In this document: in pieces, positions 55,261 to 64,000 of the stretch | Position numbering within the stretch: position 1 is the first letter of the stretch | Layout: the number at the start of each line of letters is the position of its first letter | Assembly: GCF_018406645.1 (NCBI RefSeq) | Contig: NZ_AP024546.1 | Span: 620,001 to 684,000, forward strand | Reading direction: 5' to 3' | Source: Lysobacter helvus | GTDB taxonomy: Bacteria > Pseudomonadota > Gammaproteobacteria > Xanthomonadales > Xanthomonadaceae | Length of the DNA: 64,000 bases | Translations under genes and position numbers: made by a program | The notes under the pieces: generated by a model | Seen by the model: the letters and a program-made list of their open reading frames with translations, nothing else | The model's database searches: none | What the model was told of the DNA's origin: nothing

Positions 55261-57606
55261 TTACGGCAAGGTCCAGGGCTTGTTCCAGACCACGTTGCTG
55301 ATCTTGTTGCCGCCGCCATTGGTCGTGCAGCTGGAGATCGTCGCGTAGACCGGGCTGCCCGTCTGTTCGGTCAGGCCCACCAGGACCAGGCCGCCCTGCG
55401 GGATCGCGCTGAAGGTGATCGTGGTCGACTCGGTGATCTTGCCGTCGTTCAACGGCAGGCCGATCGTGCCGGCCACCGCGTTGACGCTCGCCGATGACAC
55501 CACGTAGTTGTGGAAGGTCGGCACCGCGAGCGTGTCGGTGGCCGAACGCGTGCCGCAGGTCGCCGTGACGGACTGCGACGTCGTGTTCTCGTACCAGTAG
55601 TTCGACACGCGCACCGTGCCCGACTGCGGCAACACGGTCCCGGAACTGGTCACGCAATGGTGGTCGGCGCCCGCGGGCTTGAGGCATTCGCGATCCGTGT
55701 CGGTGCCCAGGGTGAAGAACACGAACGGCGTGCCGGAACCGCCGGTCACGCGCACGTCGAACGTCGCGCCGGACGGTCCGCCGCCCACGGTGAAGGGTTG
55801 CTGGTCGGCGTAGGTCTGCGTGTCGTCGTTGGGATCCACGCCGGCGATGTTGGCCTGCACGGAGTTCACCGCCGCGCCGGAGTTGGACCGGCGGATGCTG
55901 GCCAGGTTGTTCGCCGCGCCGTTCGCCTTGCCGATGGTGCGGCCGCCCGAGGGTTGCGCGGGCGTGGTCGACAGCAGGTTGCCGCTGTTGATCGTCAGGA
56001 TGGCCGTGTTGCTGGCCGTCCATTTCGCGATCTCGGTGAGGTTGGCGGTGACGAAGGGCAAGTGCGGCATGACGCAGTCTTCGGCGGCCGTGCCGGTGGG
56101 GCACTCGCCGCGCGTGCCGGTGTCGGCCAGCGCCTTGGTCAACGCATCGCGCGCCTTCTGCTCCAGGTGGTCGACGTACAACGCACGGCCATGCATGTAG
56201 CGGTAGTCGGTGTTCGACGCGGTGGGGATCGCGACCACCGTCGGCACGTCGAACGCGGTGTTCGCCGTGAACGCGGCCTGCGCATCGGTGGGCGGCAAGC
56301 CGGAGCTGCCGGTGTACTGCGCGAGGAAACTCTTGACGAAGTTCGTGTACAGGTTGACCGCTGCGGTCGTCGGCACGCCGGTCTTCGCGGTTTCACCCGA
56401 CACCGTTTCGGTTTCCAGCAACCCGAACTGCCGCGCGTACAGGTCCGACGCCGTGCGCCAGAAGCCATCGATGCGCACGAGCCGGCACGAGTCCACGTAG
56501 TCGCCGTTGTTGGTGTTGTTGACGATCACCAGCGCGTTGGAATTGTTGAGGTCGTACTTCGCCACCGAGCCATCGTCGCGTTCGGGGTCGAACTTCACGT
56601 CGGTGGTCGACGTCGTGTCGTGGTGGTCGCGGCAGCACTCCTGGCACAGCGCGCTCTGGTCCACGCCGTTCTTCGGGCCCGAGGCGAGCGATTGGCCGGG
56701 CGCGGCGGCCGCGGTGTCGGGCACGTGCACGTCGTAGCGGTCGCCCGTCCAGATGGCCGGCCACTGCGCGGTGCGGAAGATCTCCGGCAGGTTGTTGCCG
56801 CCCGCGCCGTACTTGCACTTGCACTTGACCACTTCGTTCTCGAAGCGCTTCTGCACGACCACCGAGCTTGCGAACGGCGGCGTGTAGTTGAGCACCGTGA
56901 AGCGCGTGCCGATGATCTGGTTGCCGGTCTGGCCCACCAGTTCGGGCACCGGGTTGGTCGTGGCGCTGGTGGATTCGGTGCTCAGGGCGATCGGGATGAC
57001 GCCCGCGGTCGCCGGATCGCGCGTGCGCACGATCGGCCCCGTGCCGCCGACGCCGATCGGATCGGGCGGCACGATGATGTTGTTGGTCAGCGCCATCGCG
57101 CTGACGTCGGAGGTGATCGCCATCGAATGCGCGCCGTTGGTCGCATCGGTCCACGCCGCGGTGAGCGTGATGCGCTTGAACTGCGCGACGCGCGGATCCT
57201 GCGAACCCAGCGCCGGCGCCGGGGTGGCGAACGTCGATGCGCCGTACCAGGTGTCGACGCGCTGCGTCGTGGTGAGGCTGCCGAGCGCGGCCTGCGCGCG
57301 CGTGCAGTCGATCCAGTCGGTGGCGTCGGGCGTTGCGGGATCGCAGTCGCCGGTGGTGCTGGTGACCGGCGTCGCCGCGCCTTCCGGCGTCAGCCCGCCG
57401 TAACCGCCGCTGCGCAGTTCATCCATGCGCCCCGCCAGCATGGCGGCGACGCGGCCACGCACCTTCGCTTCGGACGATGCGCGCGAGAGGCTGCCTTGCA
57501 GCGCGGCCAGCGCGAGCAGGCCGACGGACAACACGACGATCGCGATCAGCACTTCGAGCAGGCTGAAGCCTTCGGAGTCGTGGCGACGCAGGATGCGGTG
57601 CTTCAT
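55261..57606 (-). CDS. PilV-like minor pilin with very large C-terminal domain
   Basis: A 781-residue type IV prepilin; PilV proteins are normally about 150-200 residues. The class III leader is KHRILRRHDSEG followed by FSLLEVLIAIVVLSVGLLAL, with cleavage after Gly and Glu at +5. The long periplasmic/extracellular part holds two Cys-rich patches, CKCKYG near residue 260 and CQECCRDHH near 320, and a beta-rich C-terminus. GGAGG lies five bases before ATG 57606. It is last in the fimT-pilW-pilX-pilV order and takes the place where PilY1 would be expected. It may form an adhesive pilus tip; that is inference. Confidence 0.82.
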   Translation of the reverse strand: MKHRILRRHDSEGFSLLEVLIAIVVLSVGLLALAALQGSLSRASSEAKVRGRVAAMLAGRMDELRSGGYGGLTPEGAATPVTSTTGDCDPATPDATDWIDCTRAQAALGSLTTTQRVDTWYGASTFATPAPALGSQDPRVAQFKRITLTAAWTDATNGAHSMAITSDVSAMALTNNIIVPPDPIGVGGTGPIVRTRDPATAGVIPIALSTESTSATTNPVPELVGQTGNQIIGTRFTVLNYTPPFASSVVVQKRFENEVVKCKCKYGAGGNNLPEIFRTAQWPAIWTGDRYDVHVPDTAAAAPGQSLASGPKNGVDQSALCQECCRDHHDTTSTTDVKFDPERDDGSVAKYDLNNSNALVIVNNTNNGDYVDSCRLVRIDGFWRTASDLYARQFGLLETETVSGETAKTGVPTTAAVNLYTNFVKSFLAQYTGSSGLPPTDAQAAFTANTAFDVPTVVAIPTASNTDYRYMHGRALYVDHLEQKARDALTKALADTGTRGECPTGTAAEDCVMPHLPFVTANLTEIAKWTASNTAILTINSGNLLSTTPAQPSGGRTIGKANGAANNLASIRRSNSGAAVNSVQANIAGVDPNDDTQTYADQQPFTVGGGPSGATFDVRVTGGSGTPFVFFTLGTDTDRECLKPAGADHHCVTSSGTVLPQSGTVRVSNYWYENTTSQSVTATCGTRSATDTLAVPTFHNYVVSSASVNAVAGTIGLPLNDGKITESTTITFSAIPQGGLVLVGLTEQTGSPVYATISSCTTNGGGNKISNVVWNKPWTLP

Positions 57607-57618
57607 GGCGTCCTCCAC

Positions 57619-59385
57619 TCAGTACGAACGCTGGTCGGACCAGGCGCCCGGCAGCGTTGCGTACACCAGTCCGGCTTCGTCGATCACGCCGCGCAGCACG
57701 GTGCCGTCGTAGATCACCGCCGCGGTGCCGTTGACCTTCATCTGTCCCTGCAGCACGAGCGCACCGTAGATGGCGGAACCTGCGTTCATCTGCAGCATGC
57801 AGTTGCTCGGGCAGTTGCCGCTCAGGCTGCTGCCGGTCACGGGATTGAGCGTGCTGGCGGTCTCGCGGATGAAGACGAAGCCGAAGATCACGCCGTGGAT
57901 CTGCACGGGCCCATCGAGGATCAGCAACACGGGCGCGTTGGGCGTACCGACCTGGCCATTGGGGATGTCGCAGCCGCCGGGCGCGCCGGCCTGGCACCAG
58001 ATCACGCCGCTGCTGTTTTCATCCGACAGCATCGCGGACGTGGCCTGCTGCCCCACCTTCAGCAACGGGACGTTCGATGCCTTCGCGATGATGTGGTCGG
58101 CGATCTTGTACAGGTACGCCTCGTCGGGCCCCACGGTGGCGATGGCGGTGGCGTTGTCGGGATTCTGGTAGACGACCGAAGCGGCCTTGGTTTCGGCGAA
58201 GCAATCGTTGTCGGTGTCGGTCCAGGCCTGCACGCCGAACACGTAGCGGAACATGTCGGGCGGGAATTCGCAGGTCGGGAAGGACTGCGCGTCGGAGCGC
58301 ACGTTGTAGTTCGTGCCCGTATGGCCACCGGTGTTGTATCCGGTGGTGGAGTTGGTGCCCGTCTCGACGTCCAGCACGTCGATGCCTTCGCAGTCCGAGC
58401 TCGGGCCCGTGCAGCGGTTGACGCCGCTGGTATCGAAGCTCAGGGTCTTCGGCGCGCCGTTCGCATCGCACTTGCAGTCGTCGCAGCGGATGGTCGACTG
58501 GTACACCGTCGGCGTGTGGTTGCCTTGCGTGTAGCGGAAGAATTCGTCGGCGTAGCAGGTGTTGGGCGTGCCGTGCTTGTCCACGTCGTGGCGCGTCCAC
58601 ACGGACACGGGCACGCCGGGGCCGCCGGCGTTGGGATTGGTCACGATCTCCAGGCCGCCGGTGACATCCGACGAGCCGCTGGTGGTGATCGGGGGCTTGG
58701 TGAGCAGGTCGTCGCCGATCTTCGGGTACTGGCCCACGGTCTGCACCAGCGTGCTGCTCGCGTTCTCGCCCTGCATGCGCGCCACGCTCACGAAGGTGGC
58801 GATGCTGGTGCTGCTGGCGCCCACGTTGCCGCATGGGATGCCGGTCGCGCCCGCATTGGCGGGCCGCGTGGCGAAGCACACCACCGGCGCCACGCCATAC
58901 GACACGACGGCGCCGTTGGCCATCGACGCGATCTTCGAACTCGCCGGCATCGGCAGCATGTAGCGCGACAGCGCGCTGTCGATGCCGGTGATGACGTTCG
59001 TGGTGTCGGCGCGCAGGCGGAACATCTGCGCGCGGCGCGAGACGGGCGCGGTGTCCGGGTCGCCGTCGTCGTCGAACGTCGCGGCGCTGACGGCGCCGCA
59101 CGGGAAGGTGTTGTCGTTGGCGGCGCAGCGCTCCCACAACGCCGCGTTCTTCAGCATCGCCGCGTGTTGCCGCGTGAGGTATTCGAAGCCCTGCGCCAGG
59201 CCGGCCTCGGCGACTTCGCCCACCACTTTCGCGCGCACGTCGTTGCCGGTGCTGCGCTGTTCGATCACGCCGGCCTTCAGCGCGATCACCGTCAGCAGGC
59301 CCGCGAGCAACAGCAGCACCAGCGCGACGAGCAGGATGCTGCCCGAGGGCCGTTGCGGCATCACGCGGCGTTCGAAAGTACGCAT
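57619..59385 (-). CDS. PilX-like minor pilin assembly protein, enlarged
   Basis: A 588-residue protein, about three times the usual PilX size. The N-terminus has a basic leader and helix as in PilX (RPSGSILLVALVLLLLAGLL), with Glu in VIEQRSTGND replacing the usual Glu+5 arrangement. The remainder is extracytoplasmic and includes Cys-rich segments (CDDCKCD near residue 299). The C-terminal third (LILDGPVQIHGVIFGFVFIR, then GSAIYGALVLQG) resembles the beta-roll DUF of large PilX proteins. AGGAG precedes ATG 59385. Operon gaps are 12-17 bases on both sides. Confidence 0.82.
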   Translation of the reverse strand: MRTFERRVMPQRPSGSILLVALVLLLLAGLLTVIALKAGVIEQRSTGNDVRAKVVGEVAEAGLAQGFEYLTRQHAAMLKNAALWERCAANDNTFPCGAVSAATFDDDGDPDTAPVSRRAQMFRLRADTTNVITGIDSALSRYMLPMPASSKIASMANGAVVSYGVAPVVCFATRPANAGATGIPCGNVGASSTSIATFVSVARMQGENASSTLVQTVGQYPKIGDDLLTKPPITTSGSSDVTGGLEIVTNPNAGGPGVPVSVWTRHDVDKHGTPNTCYADEFFRYTQGNHTPTVYQSTIRCDDCKCDANGAPKTLSFDTSGVNRCTGPSSDCEGIDVLDVETGTNSTTGYNTGGHTGTNYNVRSDAQSFPTCEFPPDMFRYVFGVQAWTDTDNDCFAETKAASVVYQNPDNATAIATVGPDEAYLYKIADHIIAKASNVPLLKVGQQATSAMLSDENSSGVIWCQAGAPGGCDIPNGQVGTPNAPVLLILDGPVQIHGVIFGFVFIRETASTLNPVTGSSLSGNCPSNCMLQMNAGSAIYGALVLQGQMKVNGTAAVIYDGTVLRGVIDEAGLVYATLPGAWSDQRSY

Positions 59386-59402
59386 GGCAGGCTCCTGCAA
59401 CA

Positions 59403-60035
59403 TCAGATGCCCGCGCCGACCGACCGCACGTACACCGTGCTGGTCATCGTGCGCGTGGTGGCCACCAGGTCCGGGTCGTTGTCGATCAGGCGGCCGGTGA
59501 CGGTGACGGTGAACTGGCGCGCGACGGTTTCGTCGGTCGCGAGCGGCGGCGTGTTGCTGGTGGTCGTCGGCGAGAACGTCATCGACGTGATCTCGACCTG
59601 GCGCGAGCCGATGATTTCGCCGGCGGCGGACGTGCAGTCGCCGGCGGTGGGGCGATCGGCGAAGGCCTGCAACCGCACGCGTCCGCCGTTGAGCTTCATC
59701 AGGTGCCAGCGTCCGCCGGCCGCGCCGTCGTACGCGTAGATGATGCAACCCGCCGTGGCGGTGCTGATCGCACCGATGGGGTTGGCACCGAGCACCGCCG
59801 AGGACAGCGGATCATCCACCGAGCGCGCGCGCCGCACGTCGGCGGCGACGACGGCCAGCGTGGCGCGCAGTTCCTGGTTGAGGCGCGTGGCCTGCAGCGT
59901 CAGCCGGTTCGACTTGATGATCGCCAGCACGAGCGCGAGCACCGCGCCGGCCACGAGCAGGCTGAGCACCAGCGCGACCATCAGCTCGATCATGCTGAAG
60001 CCGCGCACGTTGCGGGGGAAGGCGCGCATCAACAT
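59403..60035 (-). CDS. pilW: PilW-like minor pilin
   Basis: A 210-residue prepilin with leader MLMRAFPRNVRG and mature start FSMIELMVALVLSLLVAGAV (cleavage after Gly, Glu at +5). The helix continues as LTLQATRLNQELRATLAVVA, and the C-terminal domain is small and beta-rich, as in PilW. ATG 60035 has GGGGG seven bases upstream; an ATG two codons later would overlap the fimT stop as TGATG and is also possible. It should join the minor-pilin priming complex that starts pilus assembly. Confidence 0.85.
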   Translation of the reverse strand: MLMRAFPRNVRGFSMIELMVALVLSLLVAGAVLALVLAIIKSNRLTLQATRLNQELRATLAVVAADVRRARSVDDPLSSAVLGANPIGAISTATAGCIIYAYDGAAGGRWHLMKLNGGRVRLQAFADRPTAGDCTSAAGEIIGSRQVEITSMTFSPTTTSNTPPLATDETVARQFTVTVTGRLIDNDPDLVATTRTMTSTVYVRSVGAGI

Positions 60036-60595
60036 ACGGCGACCCCCGTCATCGTCGGCTTGTCGGGCTTCGTGCACGCCCGCGCCTGGCCGAGCGCGTT
60101 GACCTCGACGGTGACTTCGTACTTGCCCGAGGACGACACGAGCGGGATCTCGCGCGAGCCCAGCGGCACGATCATCCCCAGCGTGCTGTTGAACGTGAGC
60201 GACGCGGGCAATGCGCCGATGCTGACGCCGCGATAGTCGGCGCTGTCCACCGCCATGCGCTGGCCCGAGATGCGGCACTGGGCCGCGTCGCTGCAATCGC
60301 AATCCGTGGCGCCGCCCGCGGAATTGCCGCCGGTGGGCGCGGTGGCCGCGTTGCCGCCGATGCACCAGGTGGTGCCCGAGCCCGTGGCGGCGATGCTCAC
60401 GTCGAGGTCGTTCTTGACGCCTTCGGCGCGCGCGTTGCTGATCATGCTCGCAATGTCTTCGGCCGCGCCGCGCACGCGGTGGCGATCGAAGAAGTCGAAG
60501 AACGACGGCACCGCCAGGATCACCAGGATGATGAGCACGGCGATCACCGCCATCAGCTCGATGAGCGTTACGCCGGAAGAATGCTTCGGACGCAT
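60029..60595 (-). CDS. fimT: FimT/GspH-type minor pilin
   Basis: A 188-residue prepilin, first of the minor-pilin operon. Leader MRPKHSSG precedes VTLIELMAVIAVLIILVILA (Val at +1, Glu at +5), and the helix runs on to FDRHRVRGAAEDIASMISNA. The C-terminal domain contains Cys pairs (CDCSDAAQC) and a GspH-like beta core. GAGG stands eight bases before the ATG. In related bacteria FimT helps DNA binding for uptake; that function is possible here but cannot be read from the sequence. Confidence 0.85.
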   Translation of the reverse strand: MRPKHSSGVTLIELMAVIAVLIILVILAVPSFFDFFDRHRVRGAAEDIASMISNARAEGVKNDLDVSIAATGSGTTWCIGGNAATAPTGGNSAGGATDCDCSDAAQCRISGQRMAVDSADYRGVSIGALPASLTFNSTLGMIVPLGSREIPLVSSSGKYEVTVEVNALGQARACTKPDKPTMTGVAVC

Positions 60596-60782
60596 GCGGG
60601 TTGCCTCGGTGCGCGCAGGGGATCGCGCATGGGGATTACTACGCCGACCGGCGCGCGATACGGGCATGGGACGGACGGGCGGGCTCGCCGGCCGGACGAG
60701 CGCGGATGCGTTTGCGCCGGCGGATGCGCCGCGCGCCGTTGGAACGAAACATGCGTGCGTTATTGCTGAGCTTCCGCGTGCG

Positions 60783-61892
60783 TCAGCTGAATGCGGCGAG
60801 CCGCTGCACGCACCACATGCCGGCGATGGCCGCGATCCCCAGCGACATCGCGGGCATCAAGGCGCGTGCGTAGATCGCGCGATGGCGCAGCGCGAACAAC
60901 AGCGGCAGCACGAGCGCGACGACGGCGAGTTGTCCGATTTCCACGCCGAGGTTGAAGCCCACCAGCGATGCCAGCCGCGCGCCGGTCGGCAGGCCGAGTT
61001 CGGTGAGCGCGCCGGCGAAGCCGAACCCGTGAATGAGTCCGAAGCCGAACGCGATCGTCCACAGCCGCCGCGTGGCGACGGGGCGCAGGTTGTTGAGCGC
61101 GGCAAGCAGCACGCTCGCGGCGATCGCCGCTTCGATCCAGCGCGACGCGGGCACCACCCATCCGAGCGCGGCGAGGCTCAAGGTGAGCGAATGCGCGAGG
61201 GTGAACGCGGTGACCACCGCCATCGTGCCGGCGAGGCTGTCGCGCAGGCCGGTGCCGGGGCGCCACGCCTTGCCGTTCCACACCAGCGCGGCAGGCAACA
61301 GCAGCGAGAGCAGGAACGCGAGATGGTCGTAACCGGTGAGGATGTGGTGGATGCCTTCGCGCAGGAACGCGAGGAACGATCCGTTGGCGGGATCGCCGAG
61401 CACCACCTGGCGCTGCGATGTCGTCACGACGGTGTTCGTCACCTGCGCGCCTTCGCGATAGGTGACCAGCGCGCGATGGCGTGCGTCGCGATCGAACAGC
61501 AGGCGGTAGTCGACGGTGACGGCGCCGCTGCCGGGGCAATCGAGGGTGAAGGGCATCGCGATGTAGGCGGCTTCGTCGTAGCGGCGCAGGGCGACGGATG
61601 CGAATTGCGGCGTGCACCGGCCTGCGCGCGTGTGGAAGACGACGTTGGCCTGCAGCAGTTGGCGCAACGCGGCTTCGCTGCCCTGCACTTCGCCCCAGGT
61701 CACGATCTCGTCGTGGTTGGCGTCCAGCGCGAGCGTGAGCGCGAGGTCGCGGACGGAGACGTCGATCTCGGCGCGCGTGGGGCCTCGTGCCGGCTTTTCG
61801 ACATCGACGTAGGCCACGGACAGCGAGTGCGCACGTGCCGGCGACGCCAGCGCGCACAGCAGCAATGCACCCGCGAGCAGGCGACGCATCAT
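60783..61892 (-). CDS. HupE/UreJ-family membrane protein with EF-hand-like loop
   Basis: A 369-residue protein. A signal peptide (LLAGALLLCALASPARA) is followed by a periplasmic beta domain of about 150 residues holding a canonical EF-hand loop, DANHDEIVTWGE, expected to bind calcium. The C-terminal half has six to seven membrane segments with the HupE/UreJ_2 histidines (GIHHILTGYDHLAFLLSLLL, TLAHSLTLSLAAL, LIHGFGFAGAL). Related proteins transport metal, mainly nickel; substrate here is unknown. The start ATG 61892 overlaps the TPR gene stop, so it is cotranscribed with the TPR and DUF4331 genes. Confidence 0.85.
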   Translation of the reverse strand: MMRRLLAGALLLCALASPARAHSLSVAYVDVEKPARGPTRAEIDVSVRDLALTLALDANHDEIVTWGEVQGSEAALRQLLQANVVFHTRAGRCTPQFASVALRRYDEAAYIAMPFTLDCPGSGAVTVDYRLLFDRDARHRALVTYREGAQVTNTVVTTSQRQVVLGDPANGSFLAFLREGIHHILTGYDHLAFLLSLLLPAALVWNGKAWRPGTGLRDSLAGTMAVVTAFTLAHSLTLSLAALGWVVPASRWIEAAIAASVLLAALNNLRPVATRRLWTIAFGFGLIHGFGFAGALTELGLPTGARLASLVGFNLGVEIGQLAVVALVLPLLFALRHRAIYARALMPAMSLGIAAIAGMWCVQRLAAFS

Positions 61893-63040
61893 CGCGGCAC
61901 CGCGATCGGCAACGATTGCGCTGCCGCCCATTGGCGCAGCGGCACGAGCGCTTCGGGTTGGCGTGCGGCCGTCGCGGTCCGCAGCAGCAGGTCGACGTCT
62001 TCCCAGTCGCGCTGGGTGGCGAAGTTGCGCTGCGCCAACGCCAACGCGCCGGCGGGATCATGCTGCGCCAGCTTGAACTCGGCCTCGTCGCGCAATTCCG
62101 GCTGCACCCCGATCGCATGCGCACGCGCGAAGCGATCCGCGAGCATGCGCGTCATCGCGGCCGCGCGTGGATCGTTCGACGCCGTCGCGGACAGGGCTTG
62201 CTGCAAGGCCAGCGTTTCGGTGGCCGGCGCGGTGCCGACGAGTGCAACGACTTCGCGATGCCGCCCCGATGCCCGCAGGTAGCGCGCGTACGCCGAGCGT
62301 GTTCGTACATCCCCGGGCGACAGGACCAGCGCCTTGCGGAACCAGGCATCCGCGGCCGGATCGCGTGCCCGCGCCGCGATCTCGCCGCGCATGACCAGCA
62401 CGTAGCGCAACGTGCCCGCATCGGTGGAAGGCTGCGCCAGCCATTGATCGGCCGCGTTGGCGGCCTGCGCAAGATCGCCGCGTCGCAACGCGACCGACGC
62501 GATGCACAACATCCCGTCCTGCGCATCGATGCCGAGCACCAGCGTCGCGCAATCGCGGCGGGCGAGATCCAGCCGACCCTGGACGAGATGGAGTTGCGCG
62601 AGCGCCAGGCGTGTCTCGCCGTCGCGTGGCGCACGTGCCGCAACGGCATCGAGCATGCGCGCGGCGTCGGAAAAGGCATGTCGGTGTTGCGCGGCGAAGG
62701 CCCGCAAGCGCAGCACGTCGAGATGGTTGGCGTCGGCCCGCGTGGTGGGGAGCAGCGATTCGGCACGCGTCGCAAGCCGCGCATCCCCCGTCGCCGCCGC
62801 CGCGGACAACAACGCGGCCGCCTGCACGACGGGCGGTTGCTGCTTCGCGGATTCGAGCGCCGCATAGCCACGCGGCAGGCGCTCGACGATGGTGGCCGCC
62901 GCGTTCGGCCGTTCCAGTGGCGGGCGCTGCGCGAACGCGTTGGACGCGAACGCGCAGCACAGGACGACGACCACCGGTTGCAGCCCCCGCTGCACCAGGG
63001 CCCGCCACGGCCGGCGGACTGCACGCACCCCGCCGGCCAT
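61889..63040 (-). CDS. Exported TPR-repeat protein
   Basis: A 383-residue protein with an N-terminal signal/anchor (VVVVLCCAFASNAFA) and TPR-like repeats over most of its length (for example LRAFAAQHRHAFSDAARMLD, LAQLHLVQGRLDLARRD, and WFRKALVLSPGDVRTRSAYA). ATG 63040 (MAGGVRAV) has GGGAAG five bases upstream; an ATG at 63058 is possible. It lies between the DUF4331 gene and the hupE-like gene and overlaps the latter, so it probably acts with them in the envelope, perhaps as a scaffold. The ligand is unknown. Confidence 0.83.
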   Translation of the reverse strand: MAGGVRAVRRPWRALVQRGLQPVVVVLCCAFASNAFAQRPPLERPNAAATIVERLPRGYAALESAKQQPPVVQAAALLSAAAATGDARLATRAESLLPTTRADANHLDVLRLRAFAAQHRHAFSDAARMLDAVAARAPRDGETRLALAQLHLVQGRLDLARRDCATLVLGIDAQDGMLCIASVALRRGDLAQAANAADQWLAQPSTDAGTLRYVLVMRGEIAARARDPAADAWFRKALVLSPGDVRTRSAYARYLRASGRHREVVALVGTAPATETLALQQALSATASNDPRAAAMTRMLADRFARAHAIGVQPELRDEAEFKLAQHDPAGALALAQRNFATQRDWEDVDLLLRTATAARQPEALVPLRQWAAAQSLPIAVPR

Positions 63041-63060
63041 GTCGTCTTCCCGGAGCATCG

Positions 63061-64000
63061 TCAGTCCGTCGCGCCGGGCAGCGGCGTGTTGAGGTACGGG
63101 AACGTGTTGCGGAATTCCACCGCGCTCACCGCCGCGCCATCGGTGTACGGCAAGGTGCGCGACGGCGCCTGCGCATCGGTGAGCAGCACGCCCATCGCCA
63201 CGCGCAGTTCGATGTCCACCACGTCGTCGCCGGGGCGGCGGCCGTTCGGGAACCCGGCCGTGTCGCCGGCGAGCACCGCCAGCGACTTCTGCATGCTCGC
63301 GGTCTTCGGTGCGATCGAGGTGTTGAGTCGCATCATTTCCGCCGGACGCACGCCCGCGGGCTGGTTGAGGCCGTCGACGCCGGTGAGGAACGCCGCGACC
63401 AGGTCCGTGCGCGGGAACAGCGTCGGTGCCTTCACTCCGGGGAACAGCACTTCGATCAACGCAGGCAGCGTCGGATTGGTCACGTACTTCGCGAACTGGC
63501 CGTCGTCGCGCGGATTGGAGGCGTTGAAGCGATCCTTGTCCGGCAAGCCGATGACGACTTCGTTGACCAGCGGCGCGGACAGGCGCGACACCTGCTTCCA
63601 CGCGCTGCCGTCGGGCGTGCTCGCCGTCGTCCATGCGCCGATGATCGGATTGCCGGCGGTGAGGCAGGCGATCGGGACTTCGATGGCGATGGAGGTGACG
63701 TTCTTCTTCGCGAGCGTGTTCTGTTCGCCGTGCGTGTCGCCGACCGGGTTGGTGTGGATCAGGTCGAACACCTCGCCCAGGTTCACCGAGAAGCCTTCGC
63801 GGCGCTGGCCGACGAACACCTTCGACTGGCTCGCGCAGCCGGCGAAATCGAGCTTGCTGATGTACTTGTTGGCGTAGGCCGCGTAATCGGGAATGGACTT
63901 CGTGCCGATGTTGTCGTGCGGCTTGACGAAGGTGCTCGCGCCCGTCGCGGCGTTGGTGGCCTTGATCGTCGGCTTGCCCGGGCGGATGACTTCGACCGTG
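63061..64000 (-). CDS. DUF4331 family exported protein (5' end beyond window)
   Basis: About 313 codons of the C-terminal part are visible; the frame is open to the right edge. Recognisable DUF4331 segments include CASQSKVFVGQRREGFSVNL, VTSIAIEVPIACLTAG, and LPDKDRFNASNPRDDGQFAK, with a conserved Asp/Asn-rich region and DDVVDIELRVAMGVL near the end. The family is beta-rich and secreted; its function is not established. It starts an operon with a TPR protein and a HupE-like membrane protein, a combination found in several bacteria as far as I recall. Confidence 0.88.
   Translation of the reverse strand, partial: TVEVIRPGKPTIKATNAATGASTFVKPHDNIGTKSIPDYAAYANKYISKLDFAGCASQSKVFVGQRREGFSVNLGEVFDLIHTNPVGDTHGEQNTLAKKNVTSIAIEVPIACLTAGNPIIGAWTTASTPDGSAWKQVSRLSAPLVNEVVIGLPDKDRFNASNPRDDGQFAKYVTNPTLPALIEVLFPGVKAPTLFPRTDLVAAFLTGVDGLNQPAGVRPAEMMRLNTSIAPKTASMQKSLAVLAGDTAGFPNGRRPGDDVVDIELRVAMGVLLTDAQAPSRTLPYTDGAAVSAVEFRNTFPYLNTPLPGATD

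Noticed and set aside
55261-57606. PilY1 tip adhesin
   Set aside because: It has a class III prepilin leader and helix and no PilY1 beta-propeller signature; it is a PilV-like pilin.
55510-59739. A 1409-codon plus-strand frame opposite the minor pilins
   Set aside because: Composition (His/Arg/Val/Gly) is typical of GC-rich antisense frames, while the minus strand encodes clear prepilins.

Overview
The window is about 64 kb of very GC-rich DNA (roughly 68-70% by eye) with tightly packed, often ATGA-overlapping genes. It comes from a Gram-negative gammaproteobacterium, most likely a member of the Xanthomonadaceae/Lysobacteraceae close to Lysobacter. The evidence is the pilGHIJ-chpA locus facing gshB and a tonB gene, the tsaB-yoaA pair, a monofunctional RelA, autotransporter and lipocalin outer-membrane proteins, and dispersed GGGACC-type tandem repeats. 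I saw no rRNA, tRNA, CRISPR array, insertion sequence or prophage. No stretch longer than about 300 bases lacks a gene.

Layout. 1-8.1 kb (minus strand): the type IV pilus chemosensory operon pilG-pilH-pilI-pilJ-chpA; chpA runs off the left edge and carries a long charged helical repeat. 8.2-28.7 kb: housekeeping genes, namely glutathione synthetase and a TonB protein (plus); tsaB, a VOC protein, yoaA, a lipoprotein and the class A PBP mrcB (minus); a two-domain glycosyltransferase (plus); a TPR membrane protein, relA and hrpA (minus); dps and recQ (plus). GGGACC repeats lie at the 3' end of hrpA and inside its coding sequence. 28.7-32.4 kb: a small disordered protein, an unknown gene, and a metallophosphoesterase-glycosyltransferase pair that resembles the PlcP-Agt lipid-remodelling module, with a possible Pho box upstream.

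32.4-40.6 kb: an ECF sigma factor and its anti-sigma factor, followed by a seven-gene membrane-lipid operon (desaturase, FAD oxidoreductase, DUF1365, CFA-synthase-like methyltransferase, DUF1295, second methyltransferase, lipocalin). Matching promoter-like elements (TGNATCC-N16-CGTAA) stand before the sigma gene and before the desaturase, which suggests autoregulation and a local regulon. 40.6-45.8 kb (minus): a Gram-negative stressosome operon, rsbR-rsbS-rsbT, an HATPase-phosphatase fusion, a soluble histidine kinase and a REC-kinase-REC hybrid.

45.9-64 kb (minus): galE; a 2655-residue autotransporter with 24 Ig-like repeats of 88 residues and a perfect terminator behind it; a minor-pilin operon (fimT, pilW, and unusually large cysteine-bearing pilX- and pilV-like genes, with no pilY1); and a DUF4331-TPR-HupE operon that runs off the right edge. 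Shared themes are surface structures and motility, membrane-lipid change, and stress sensing.
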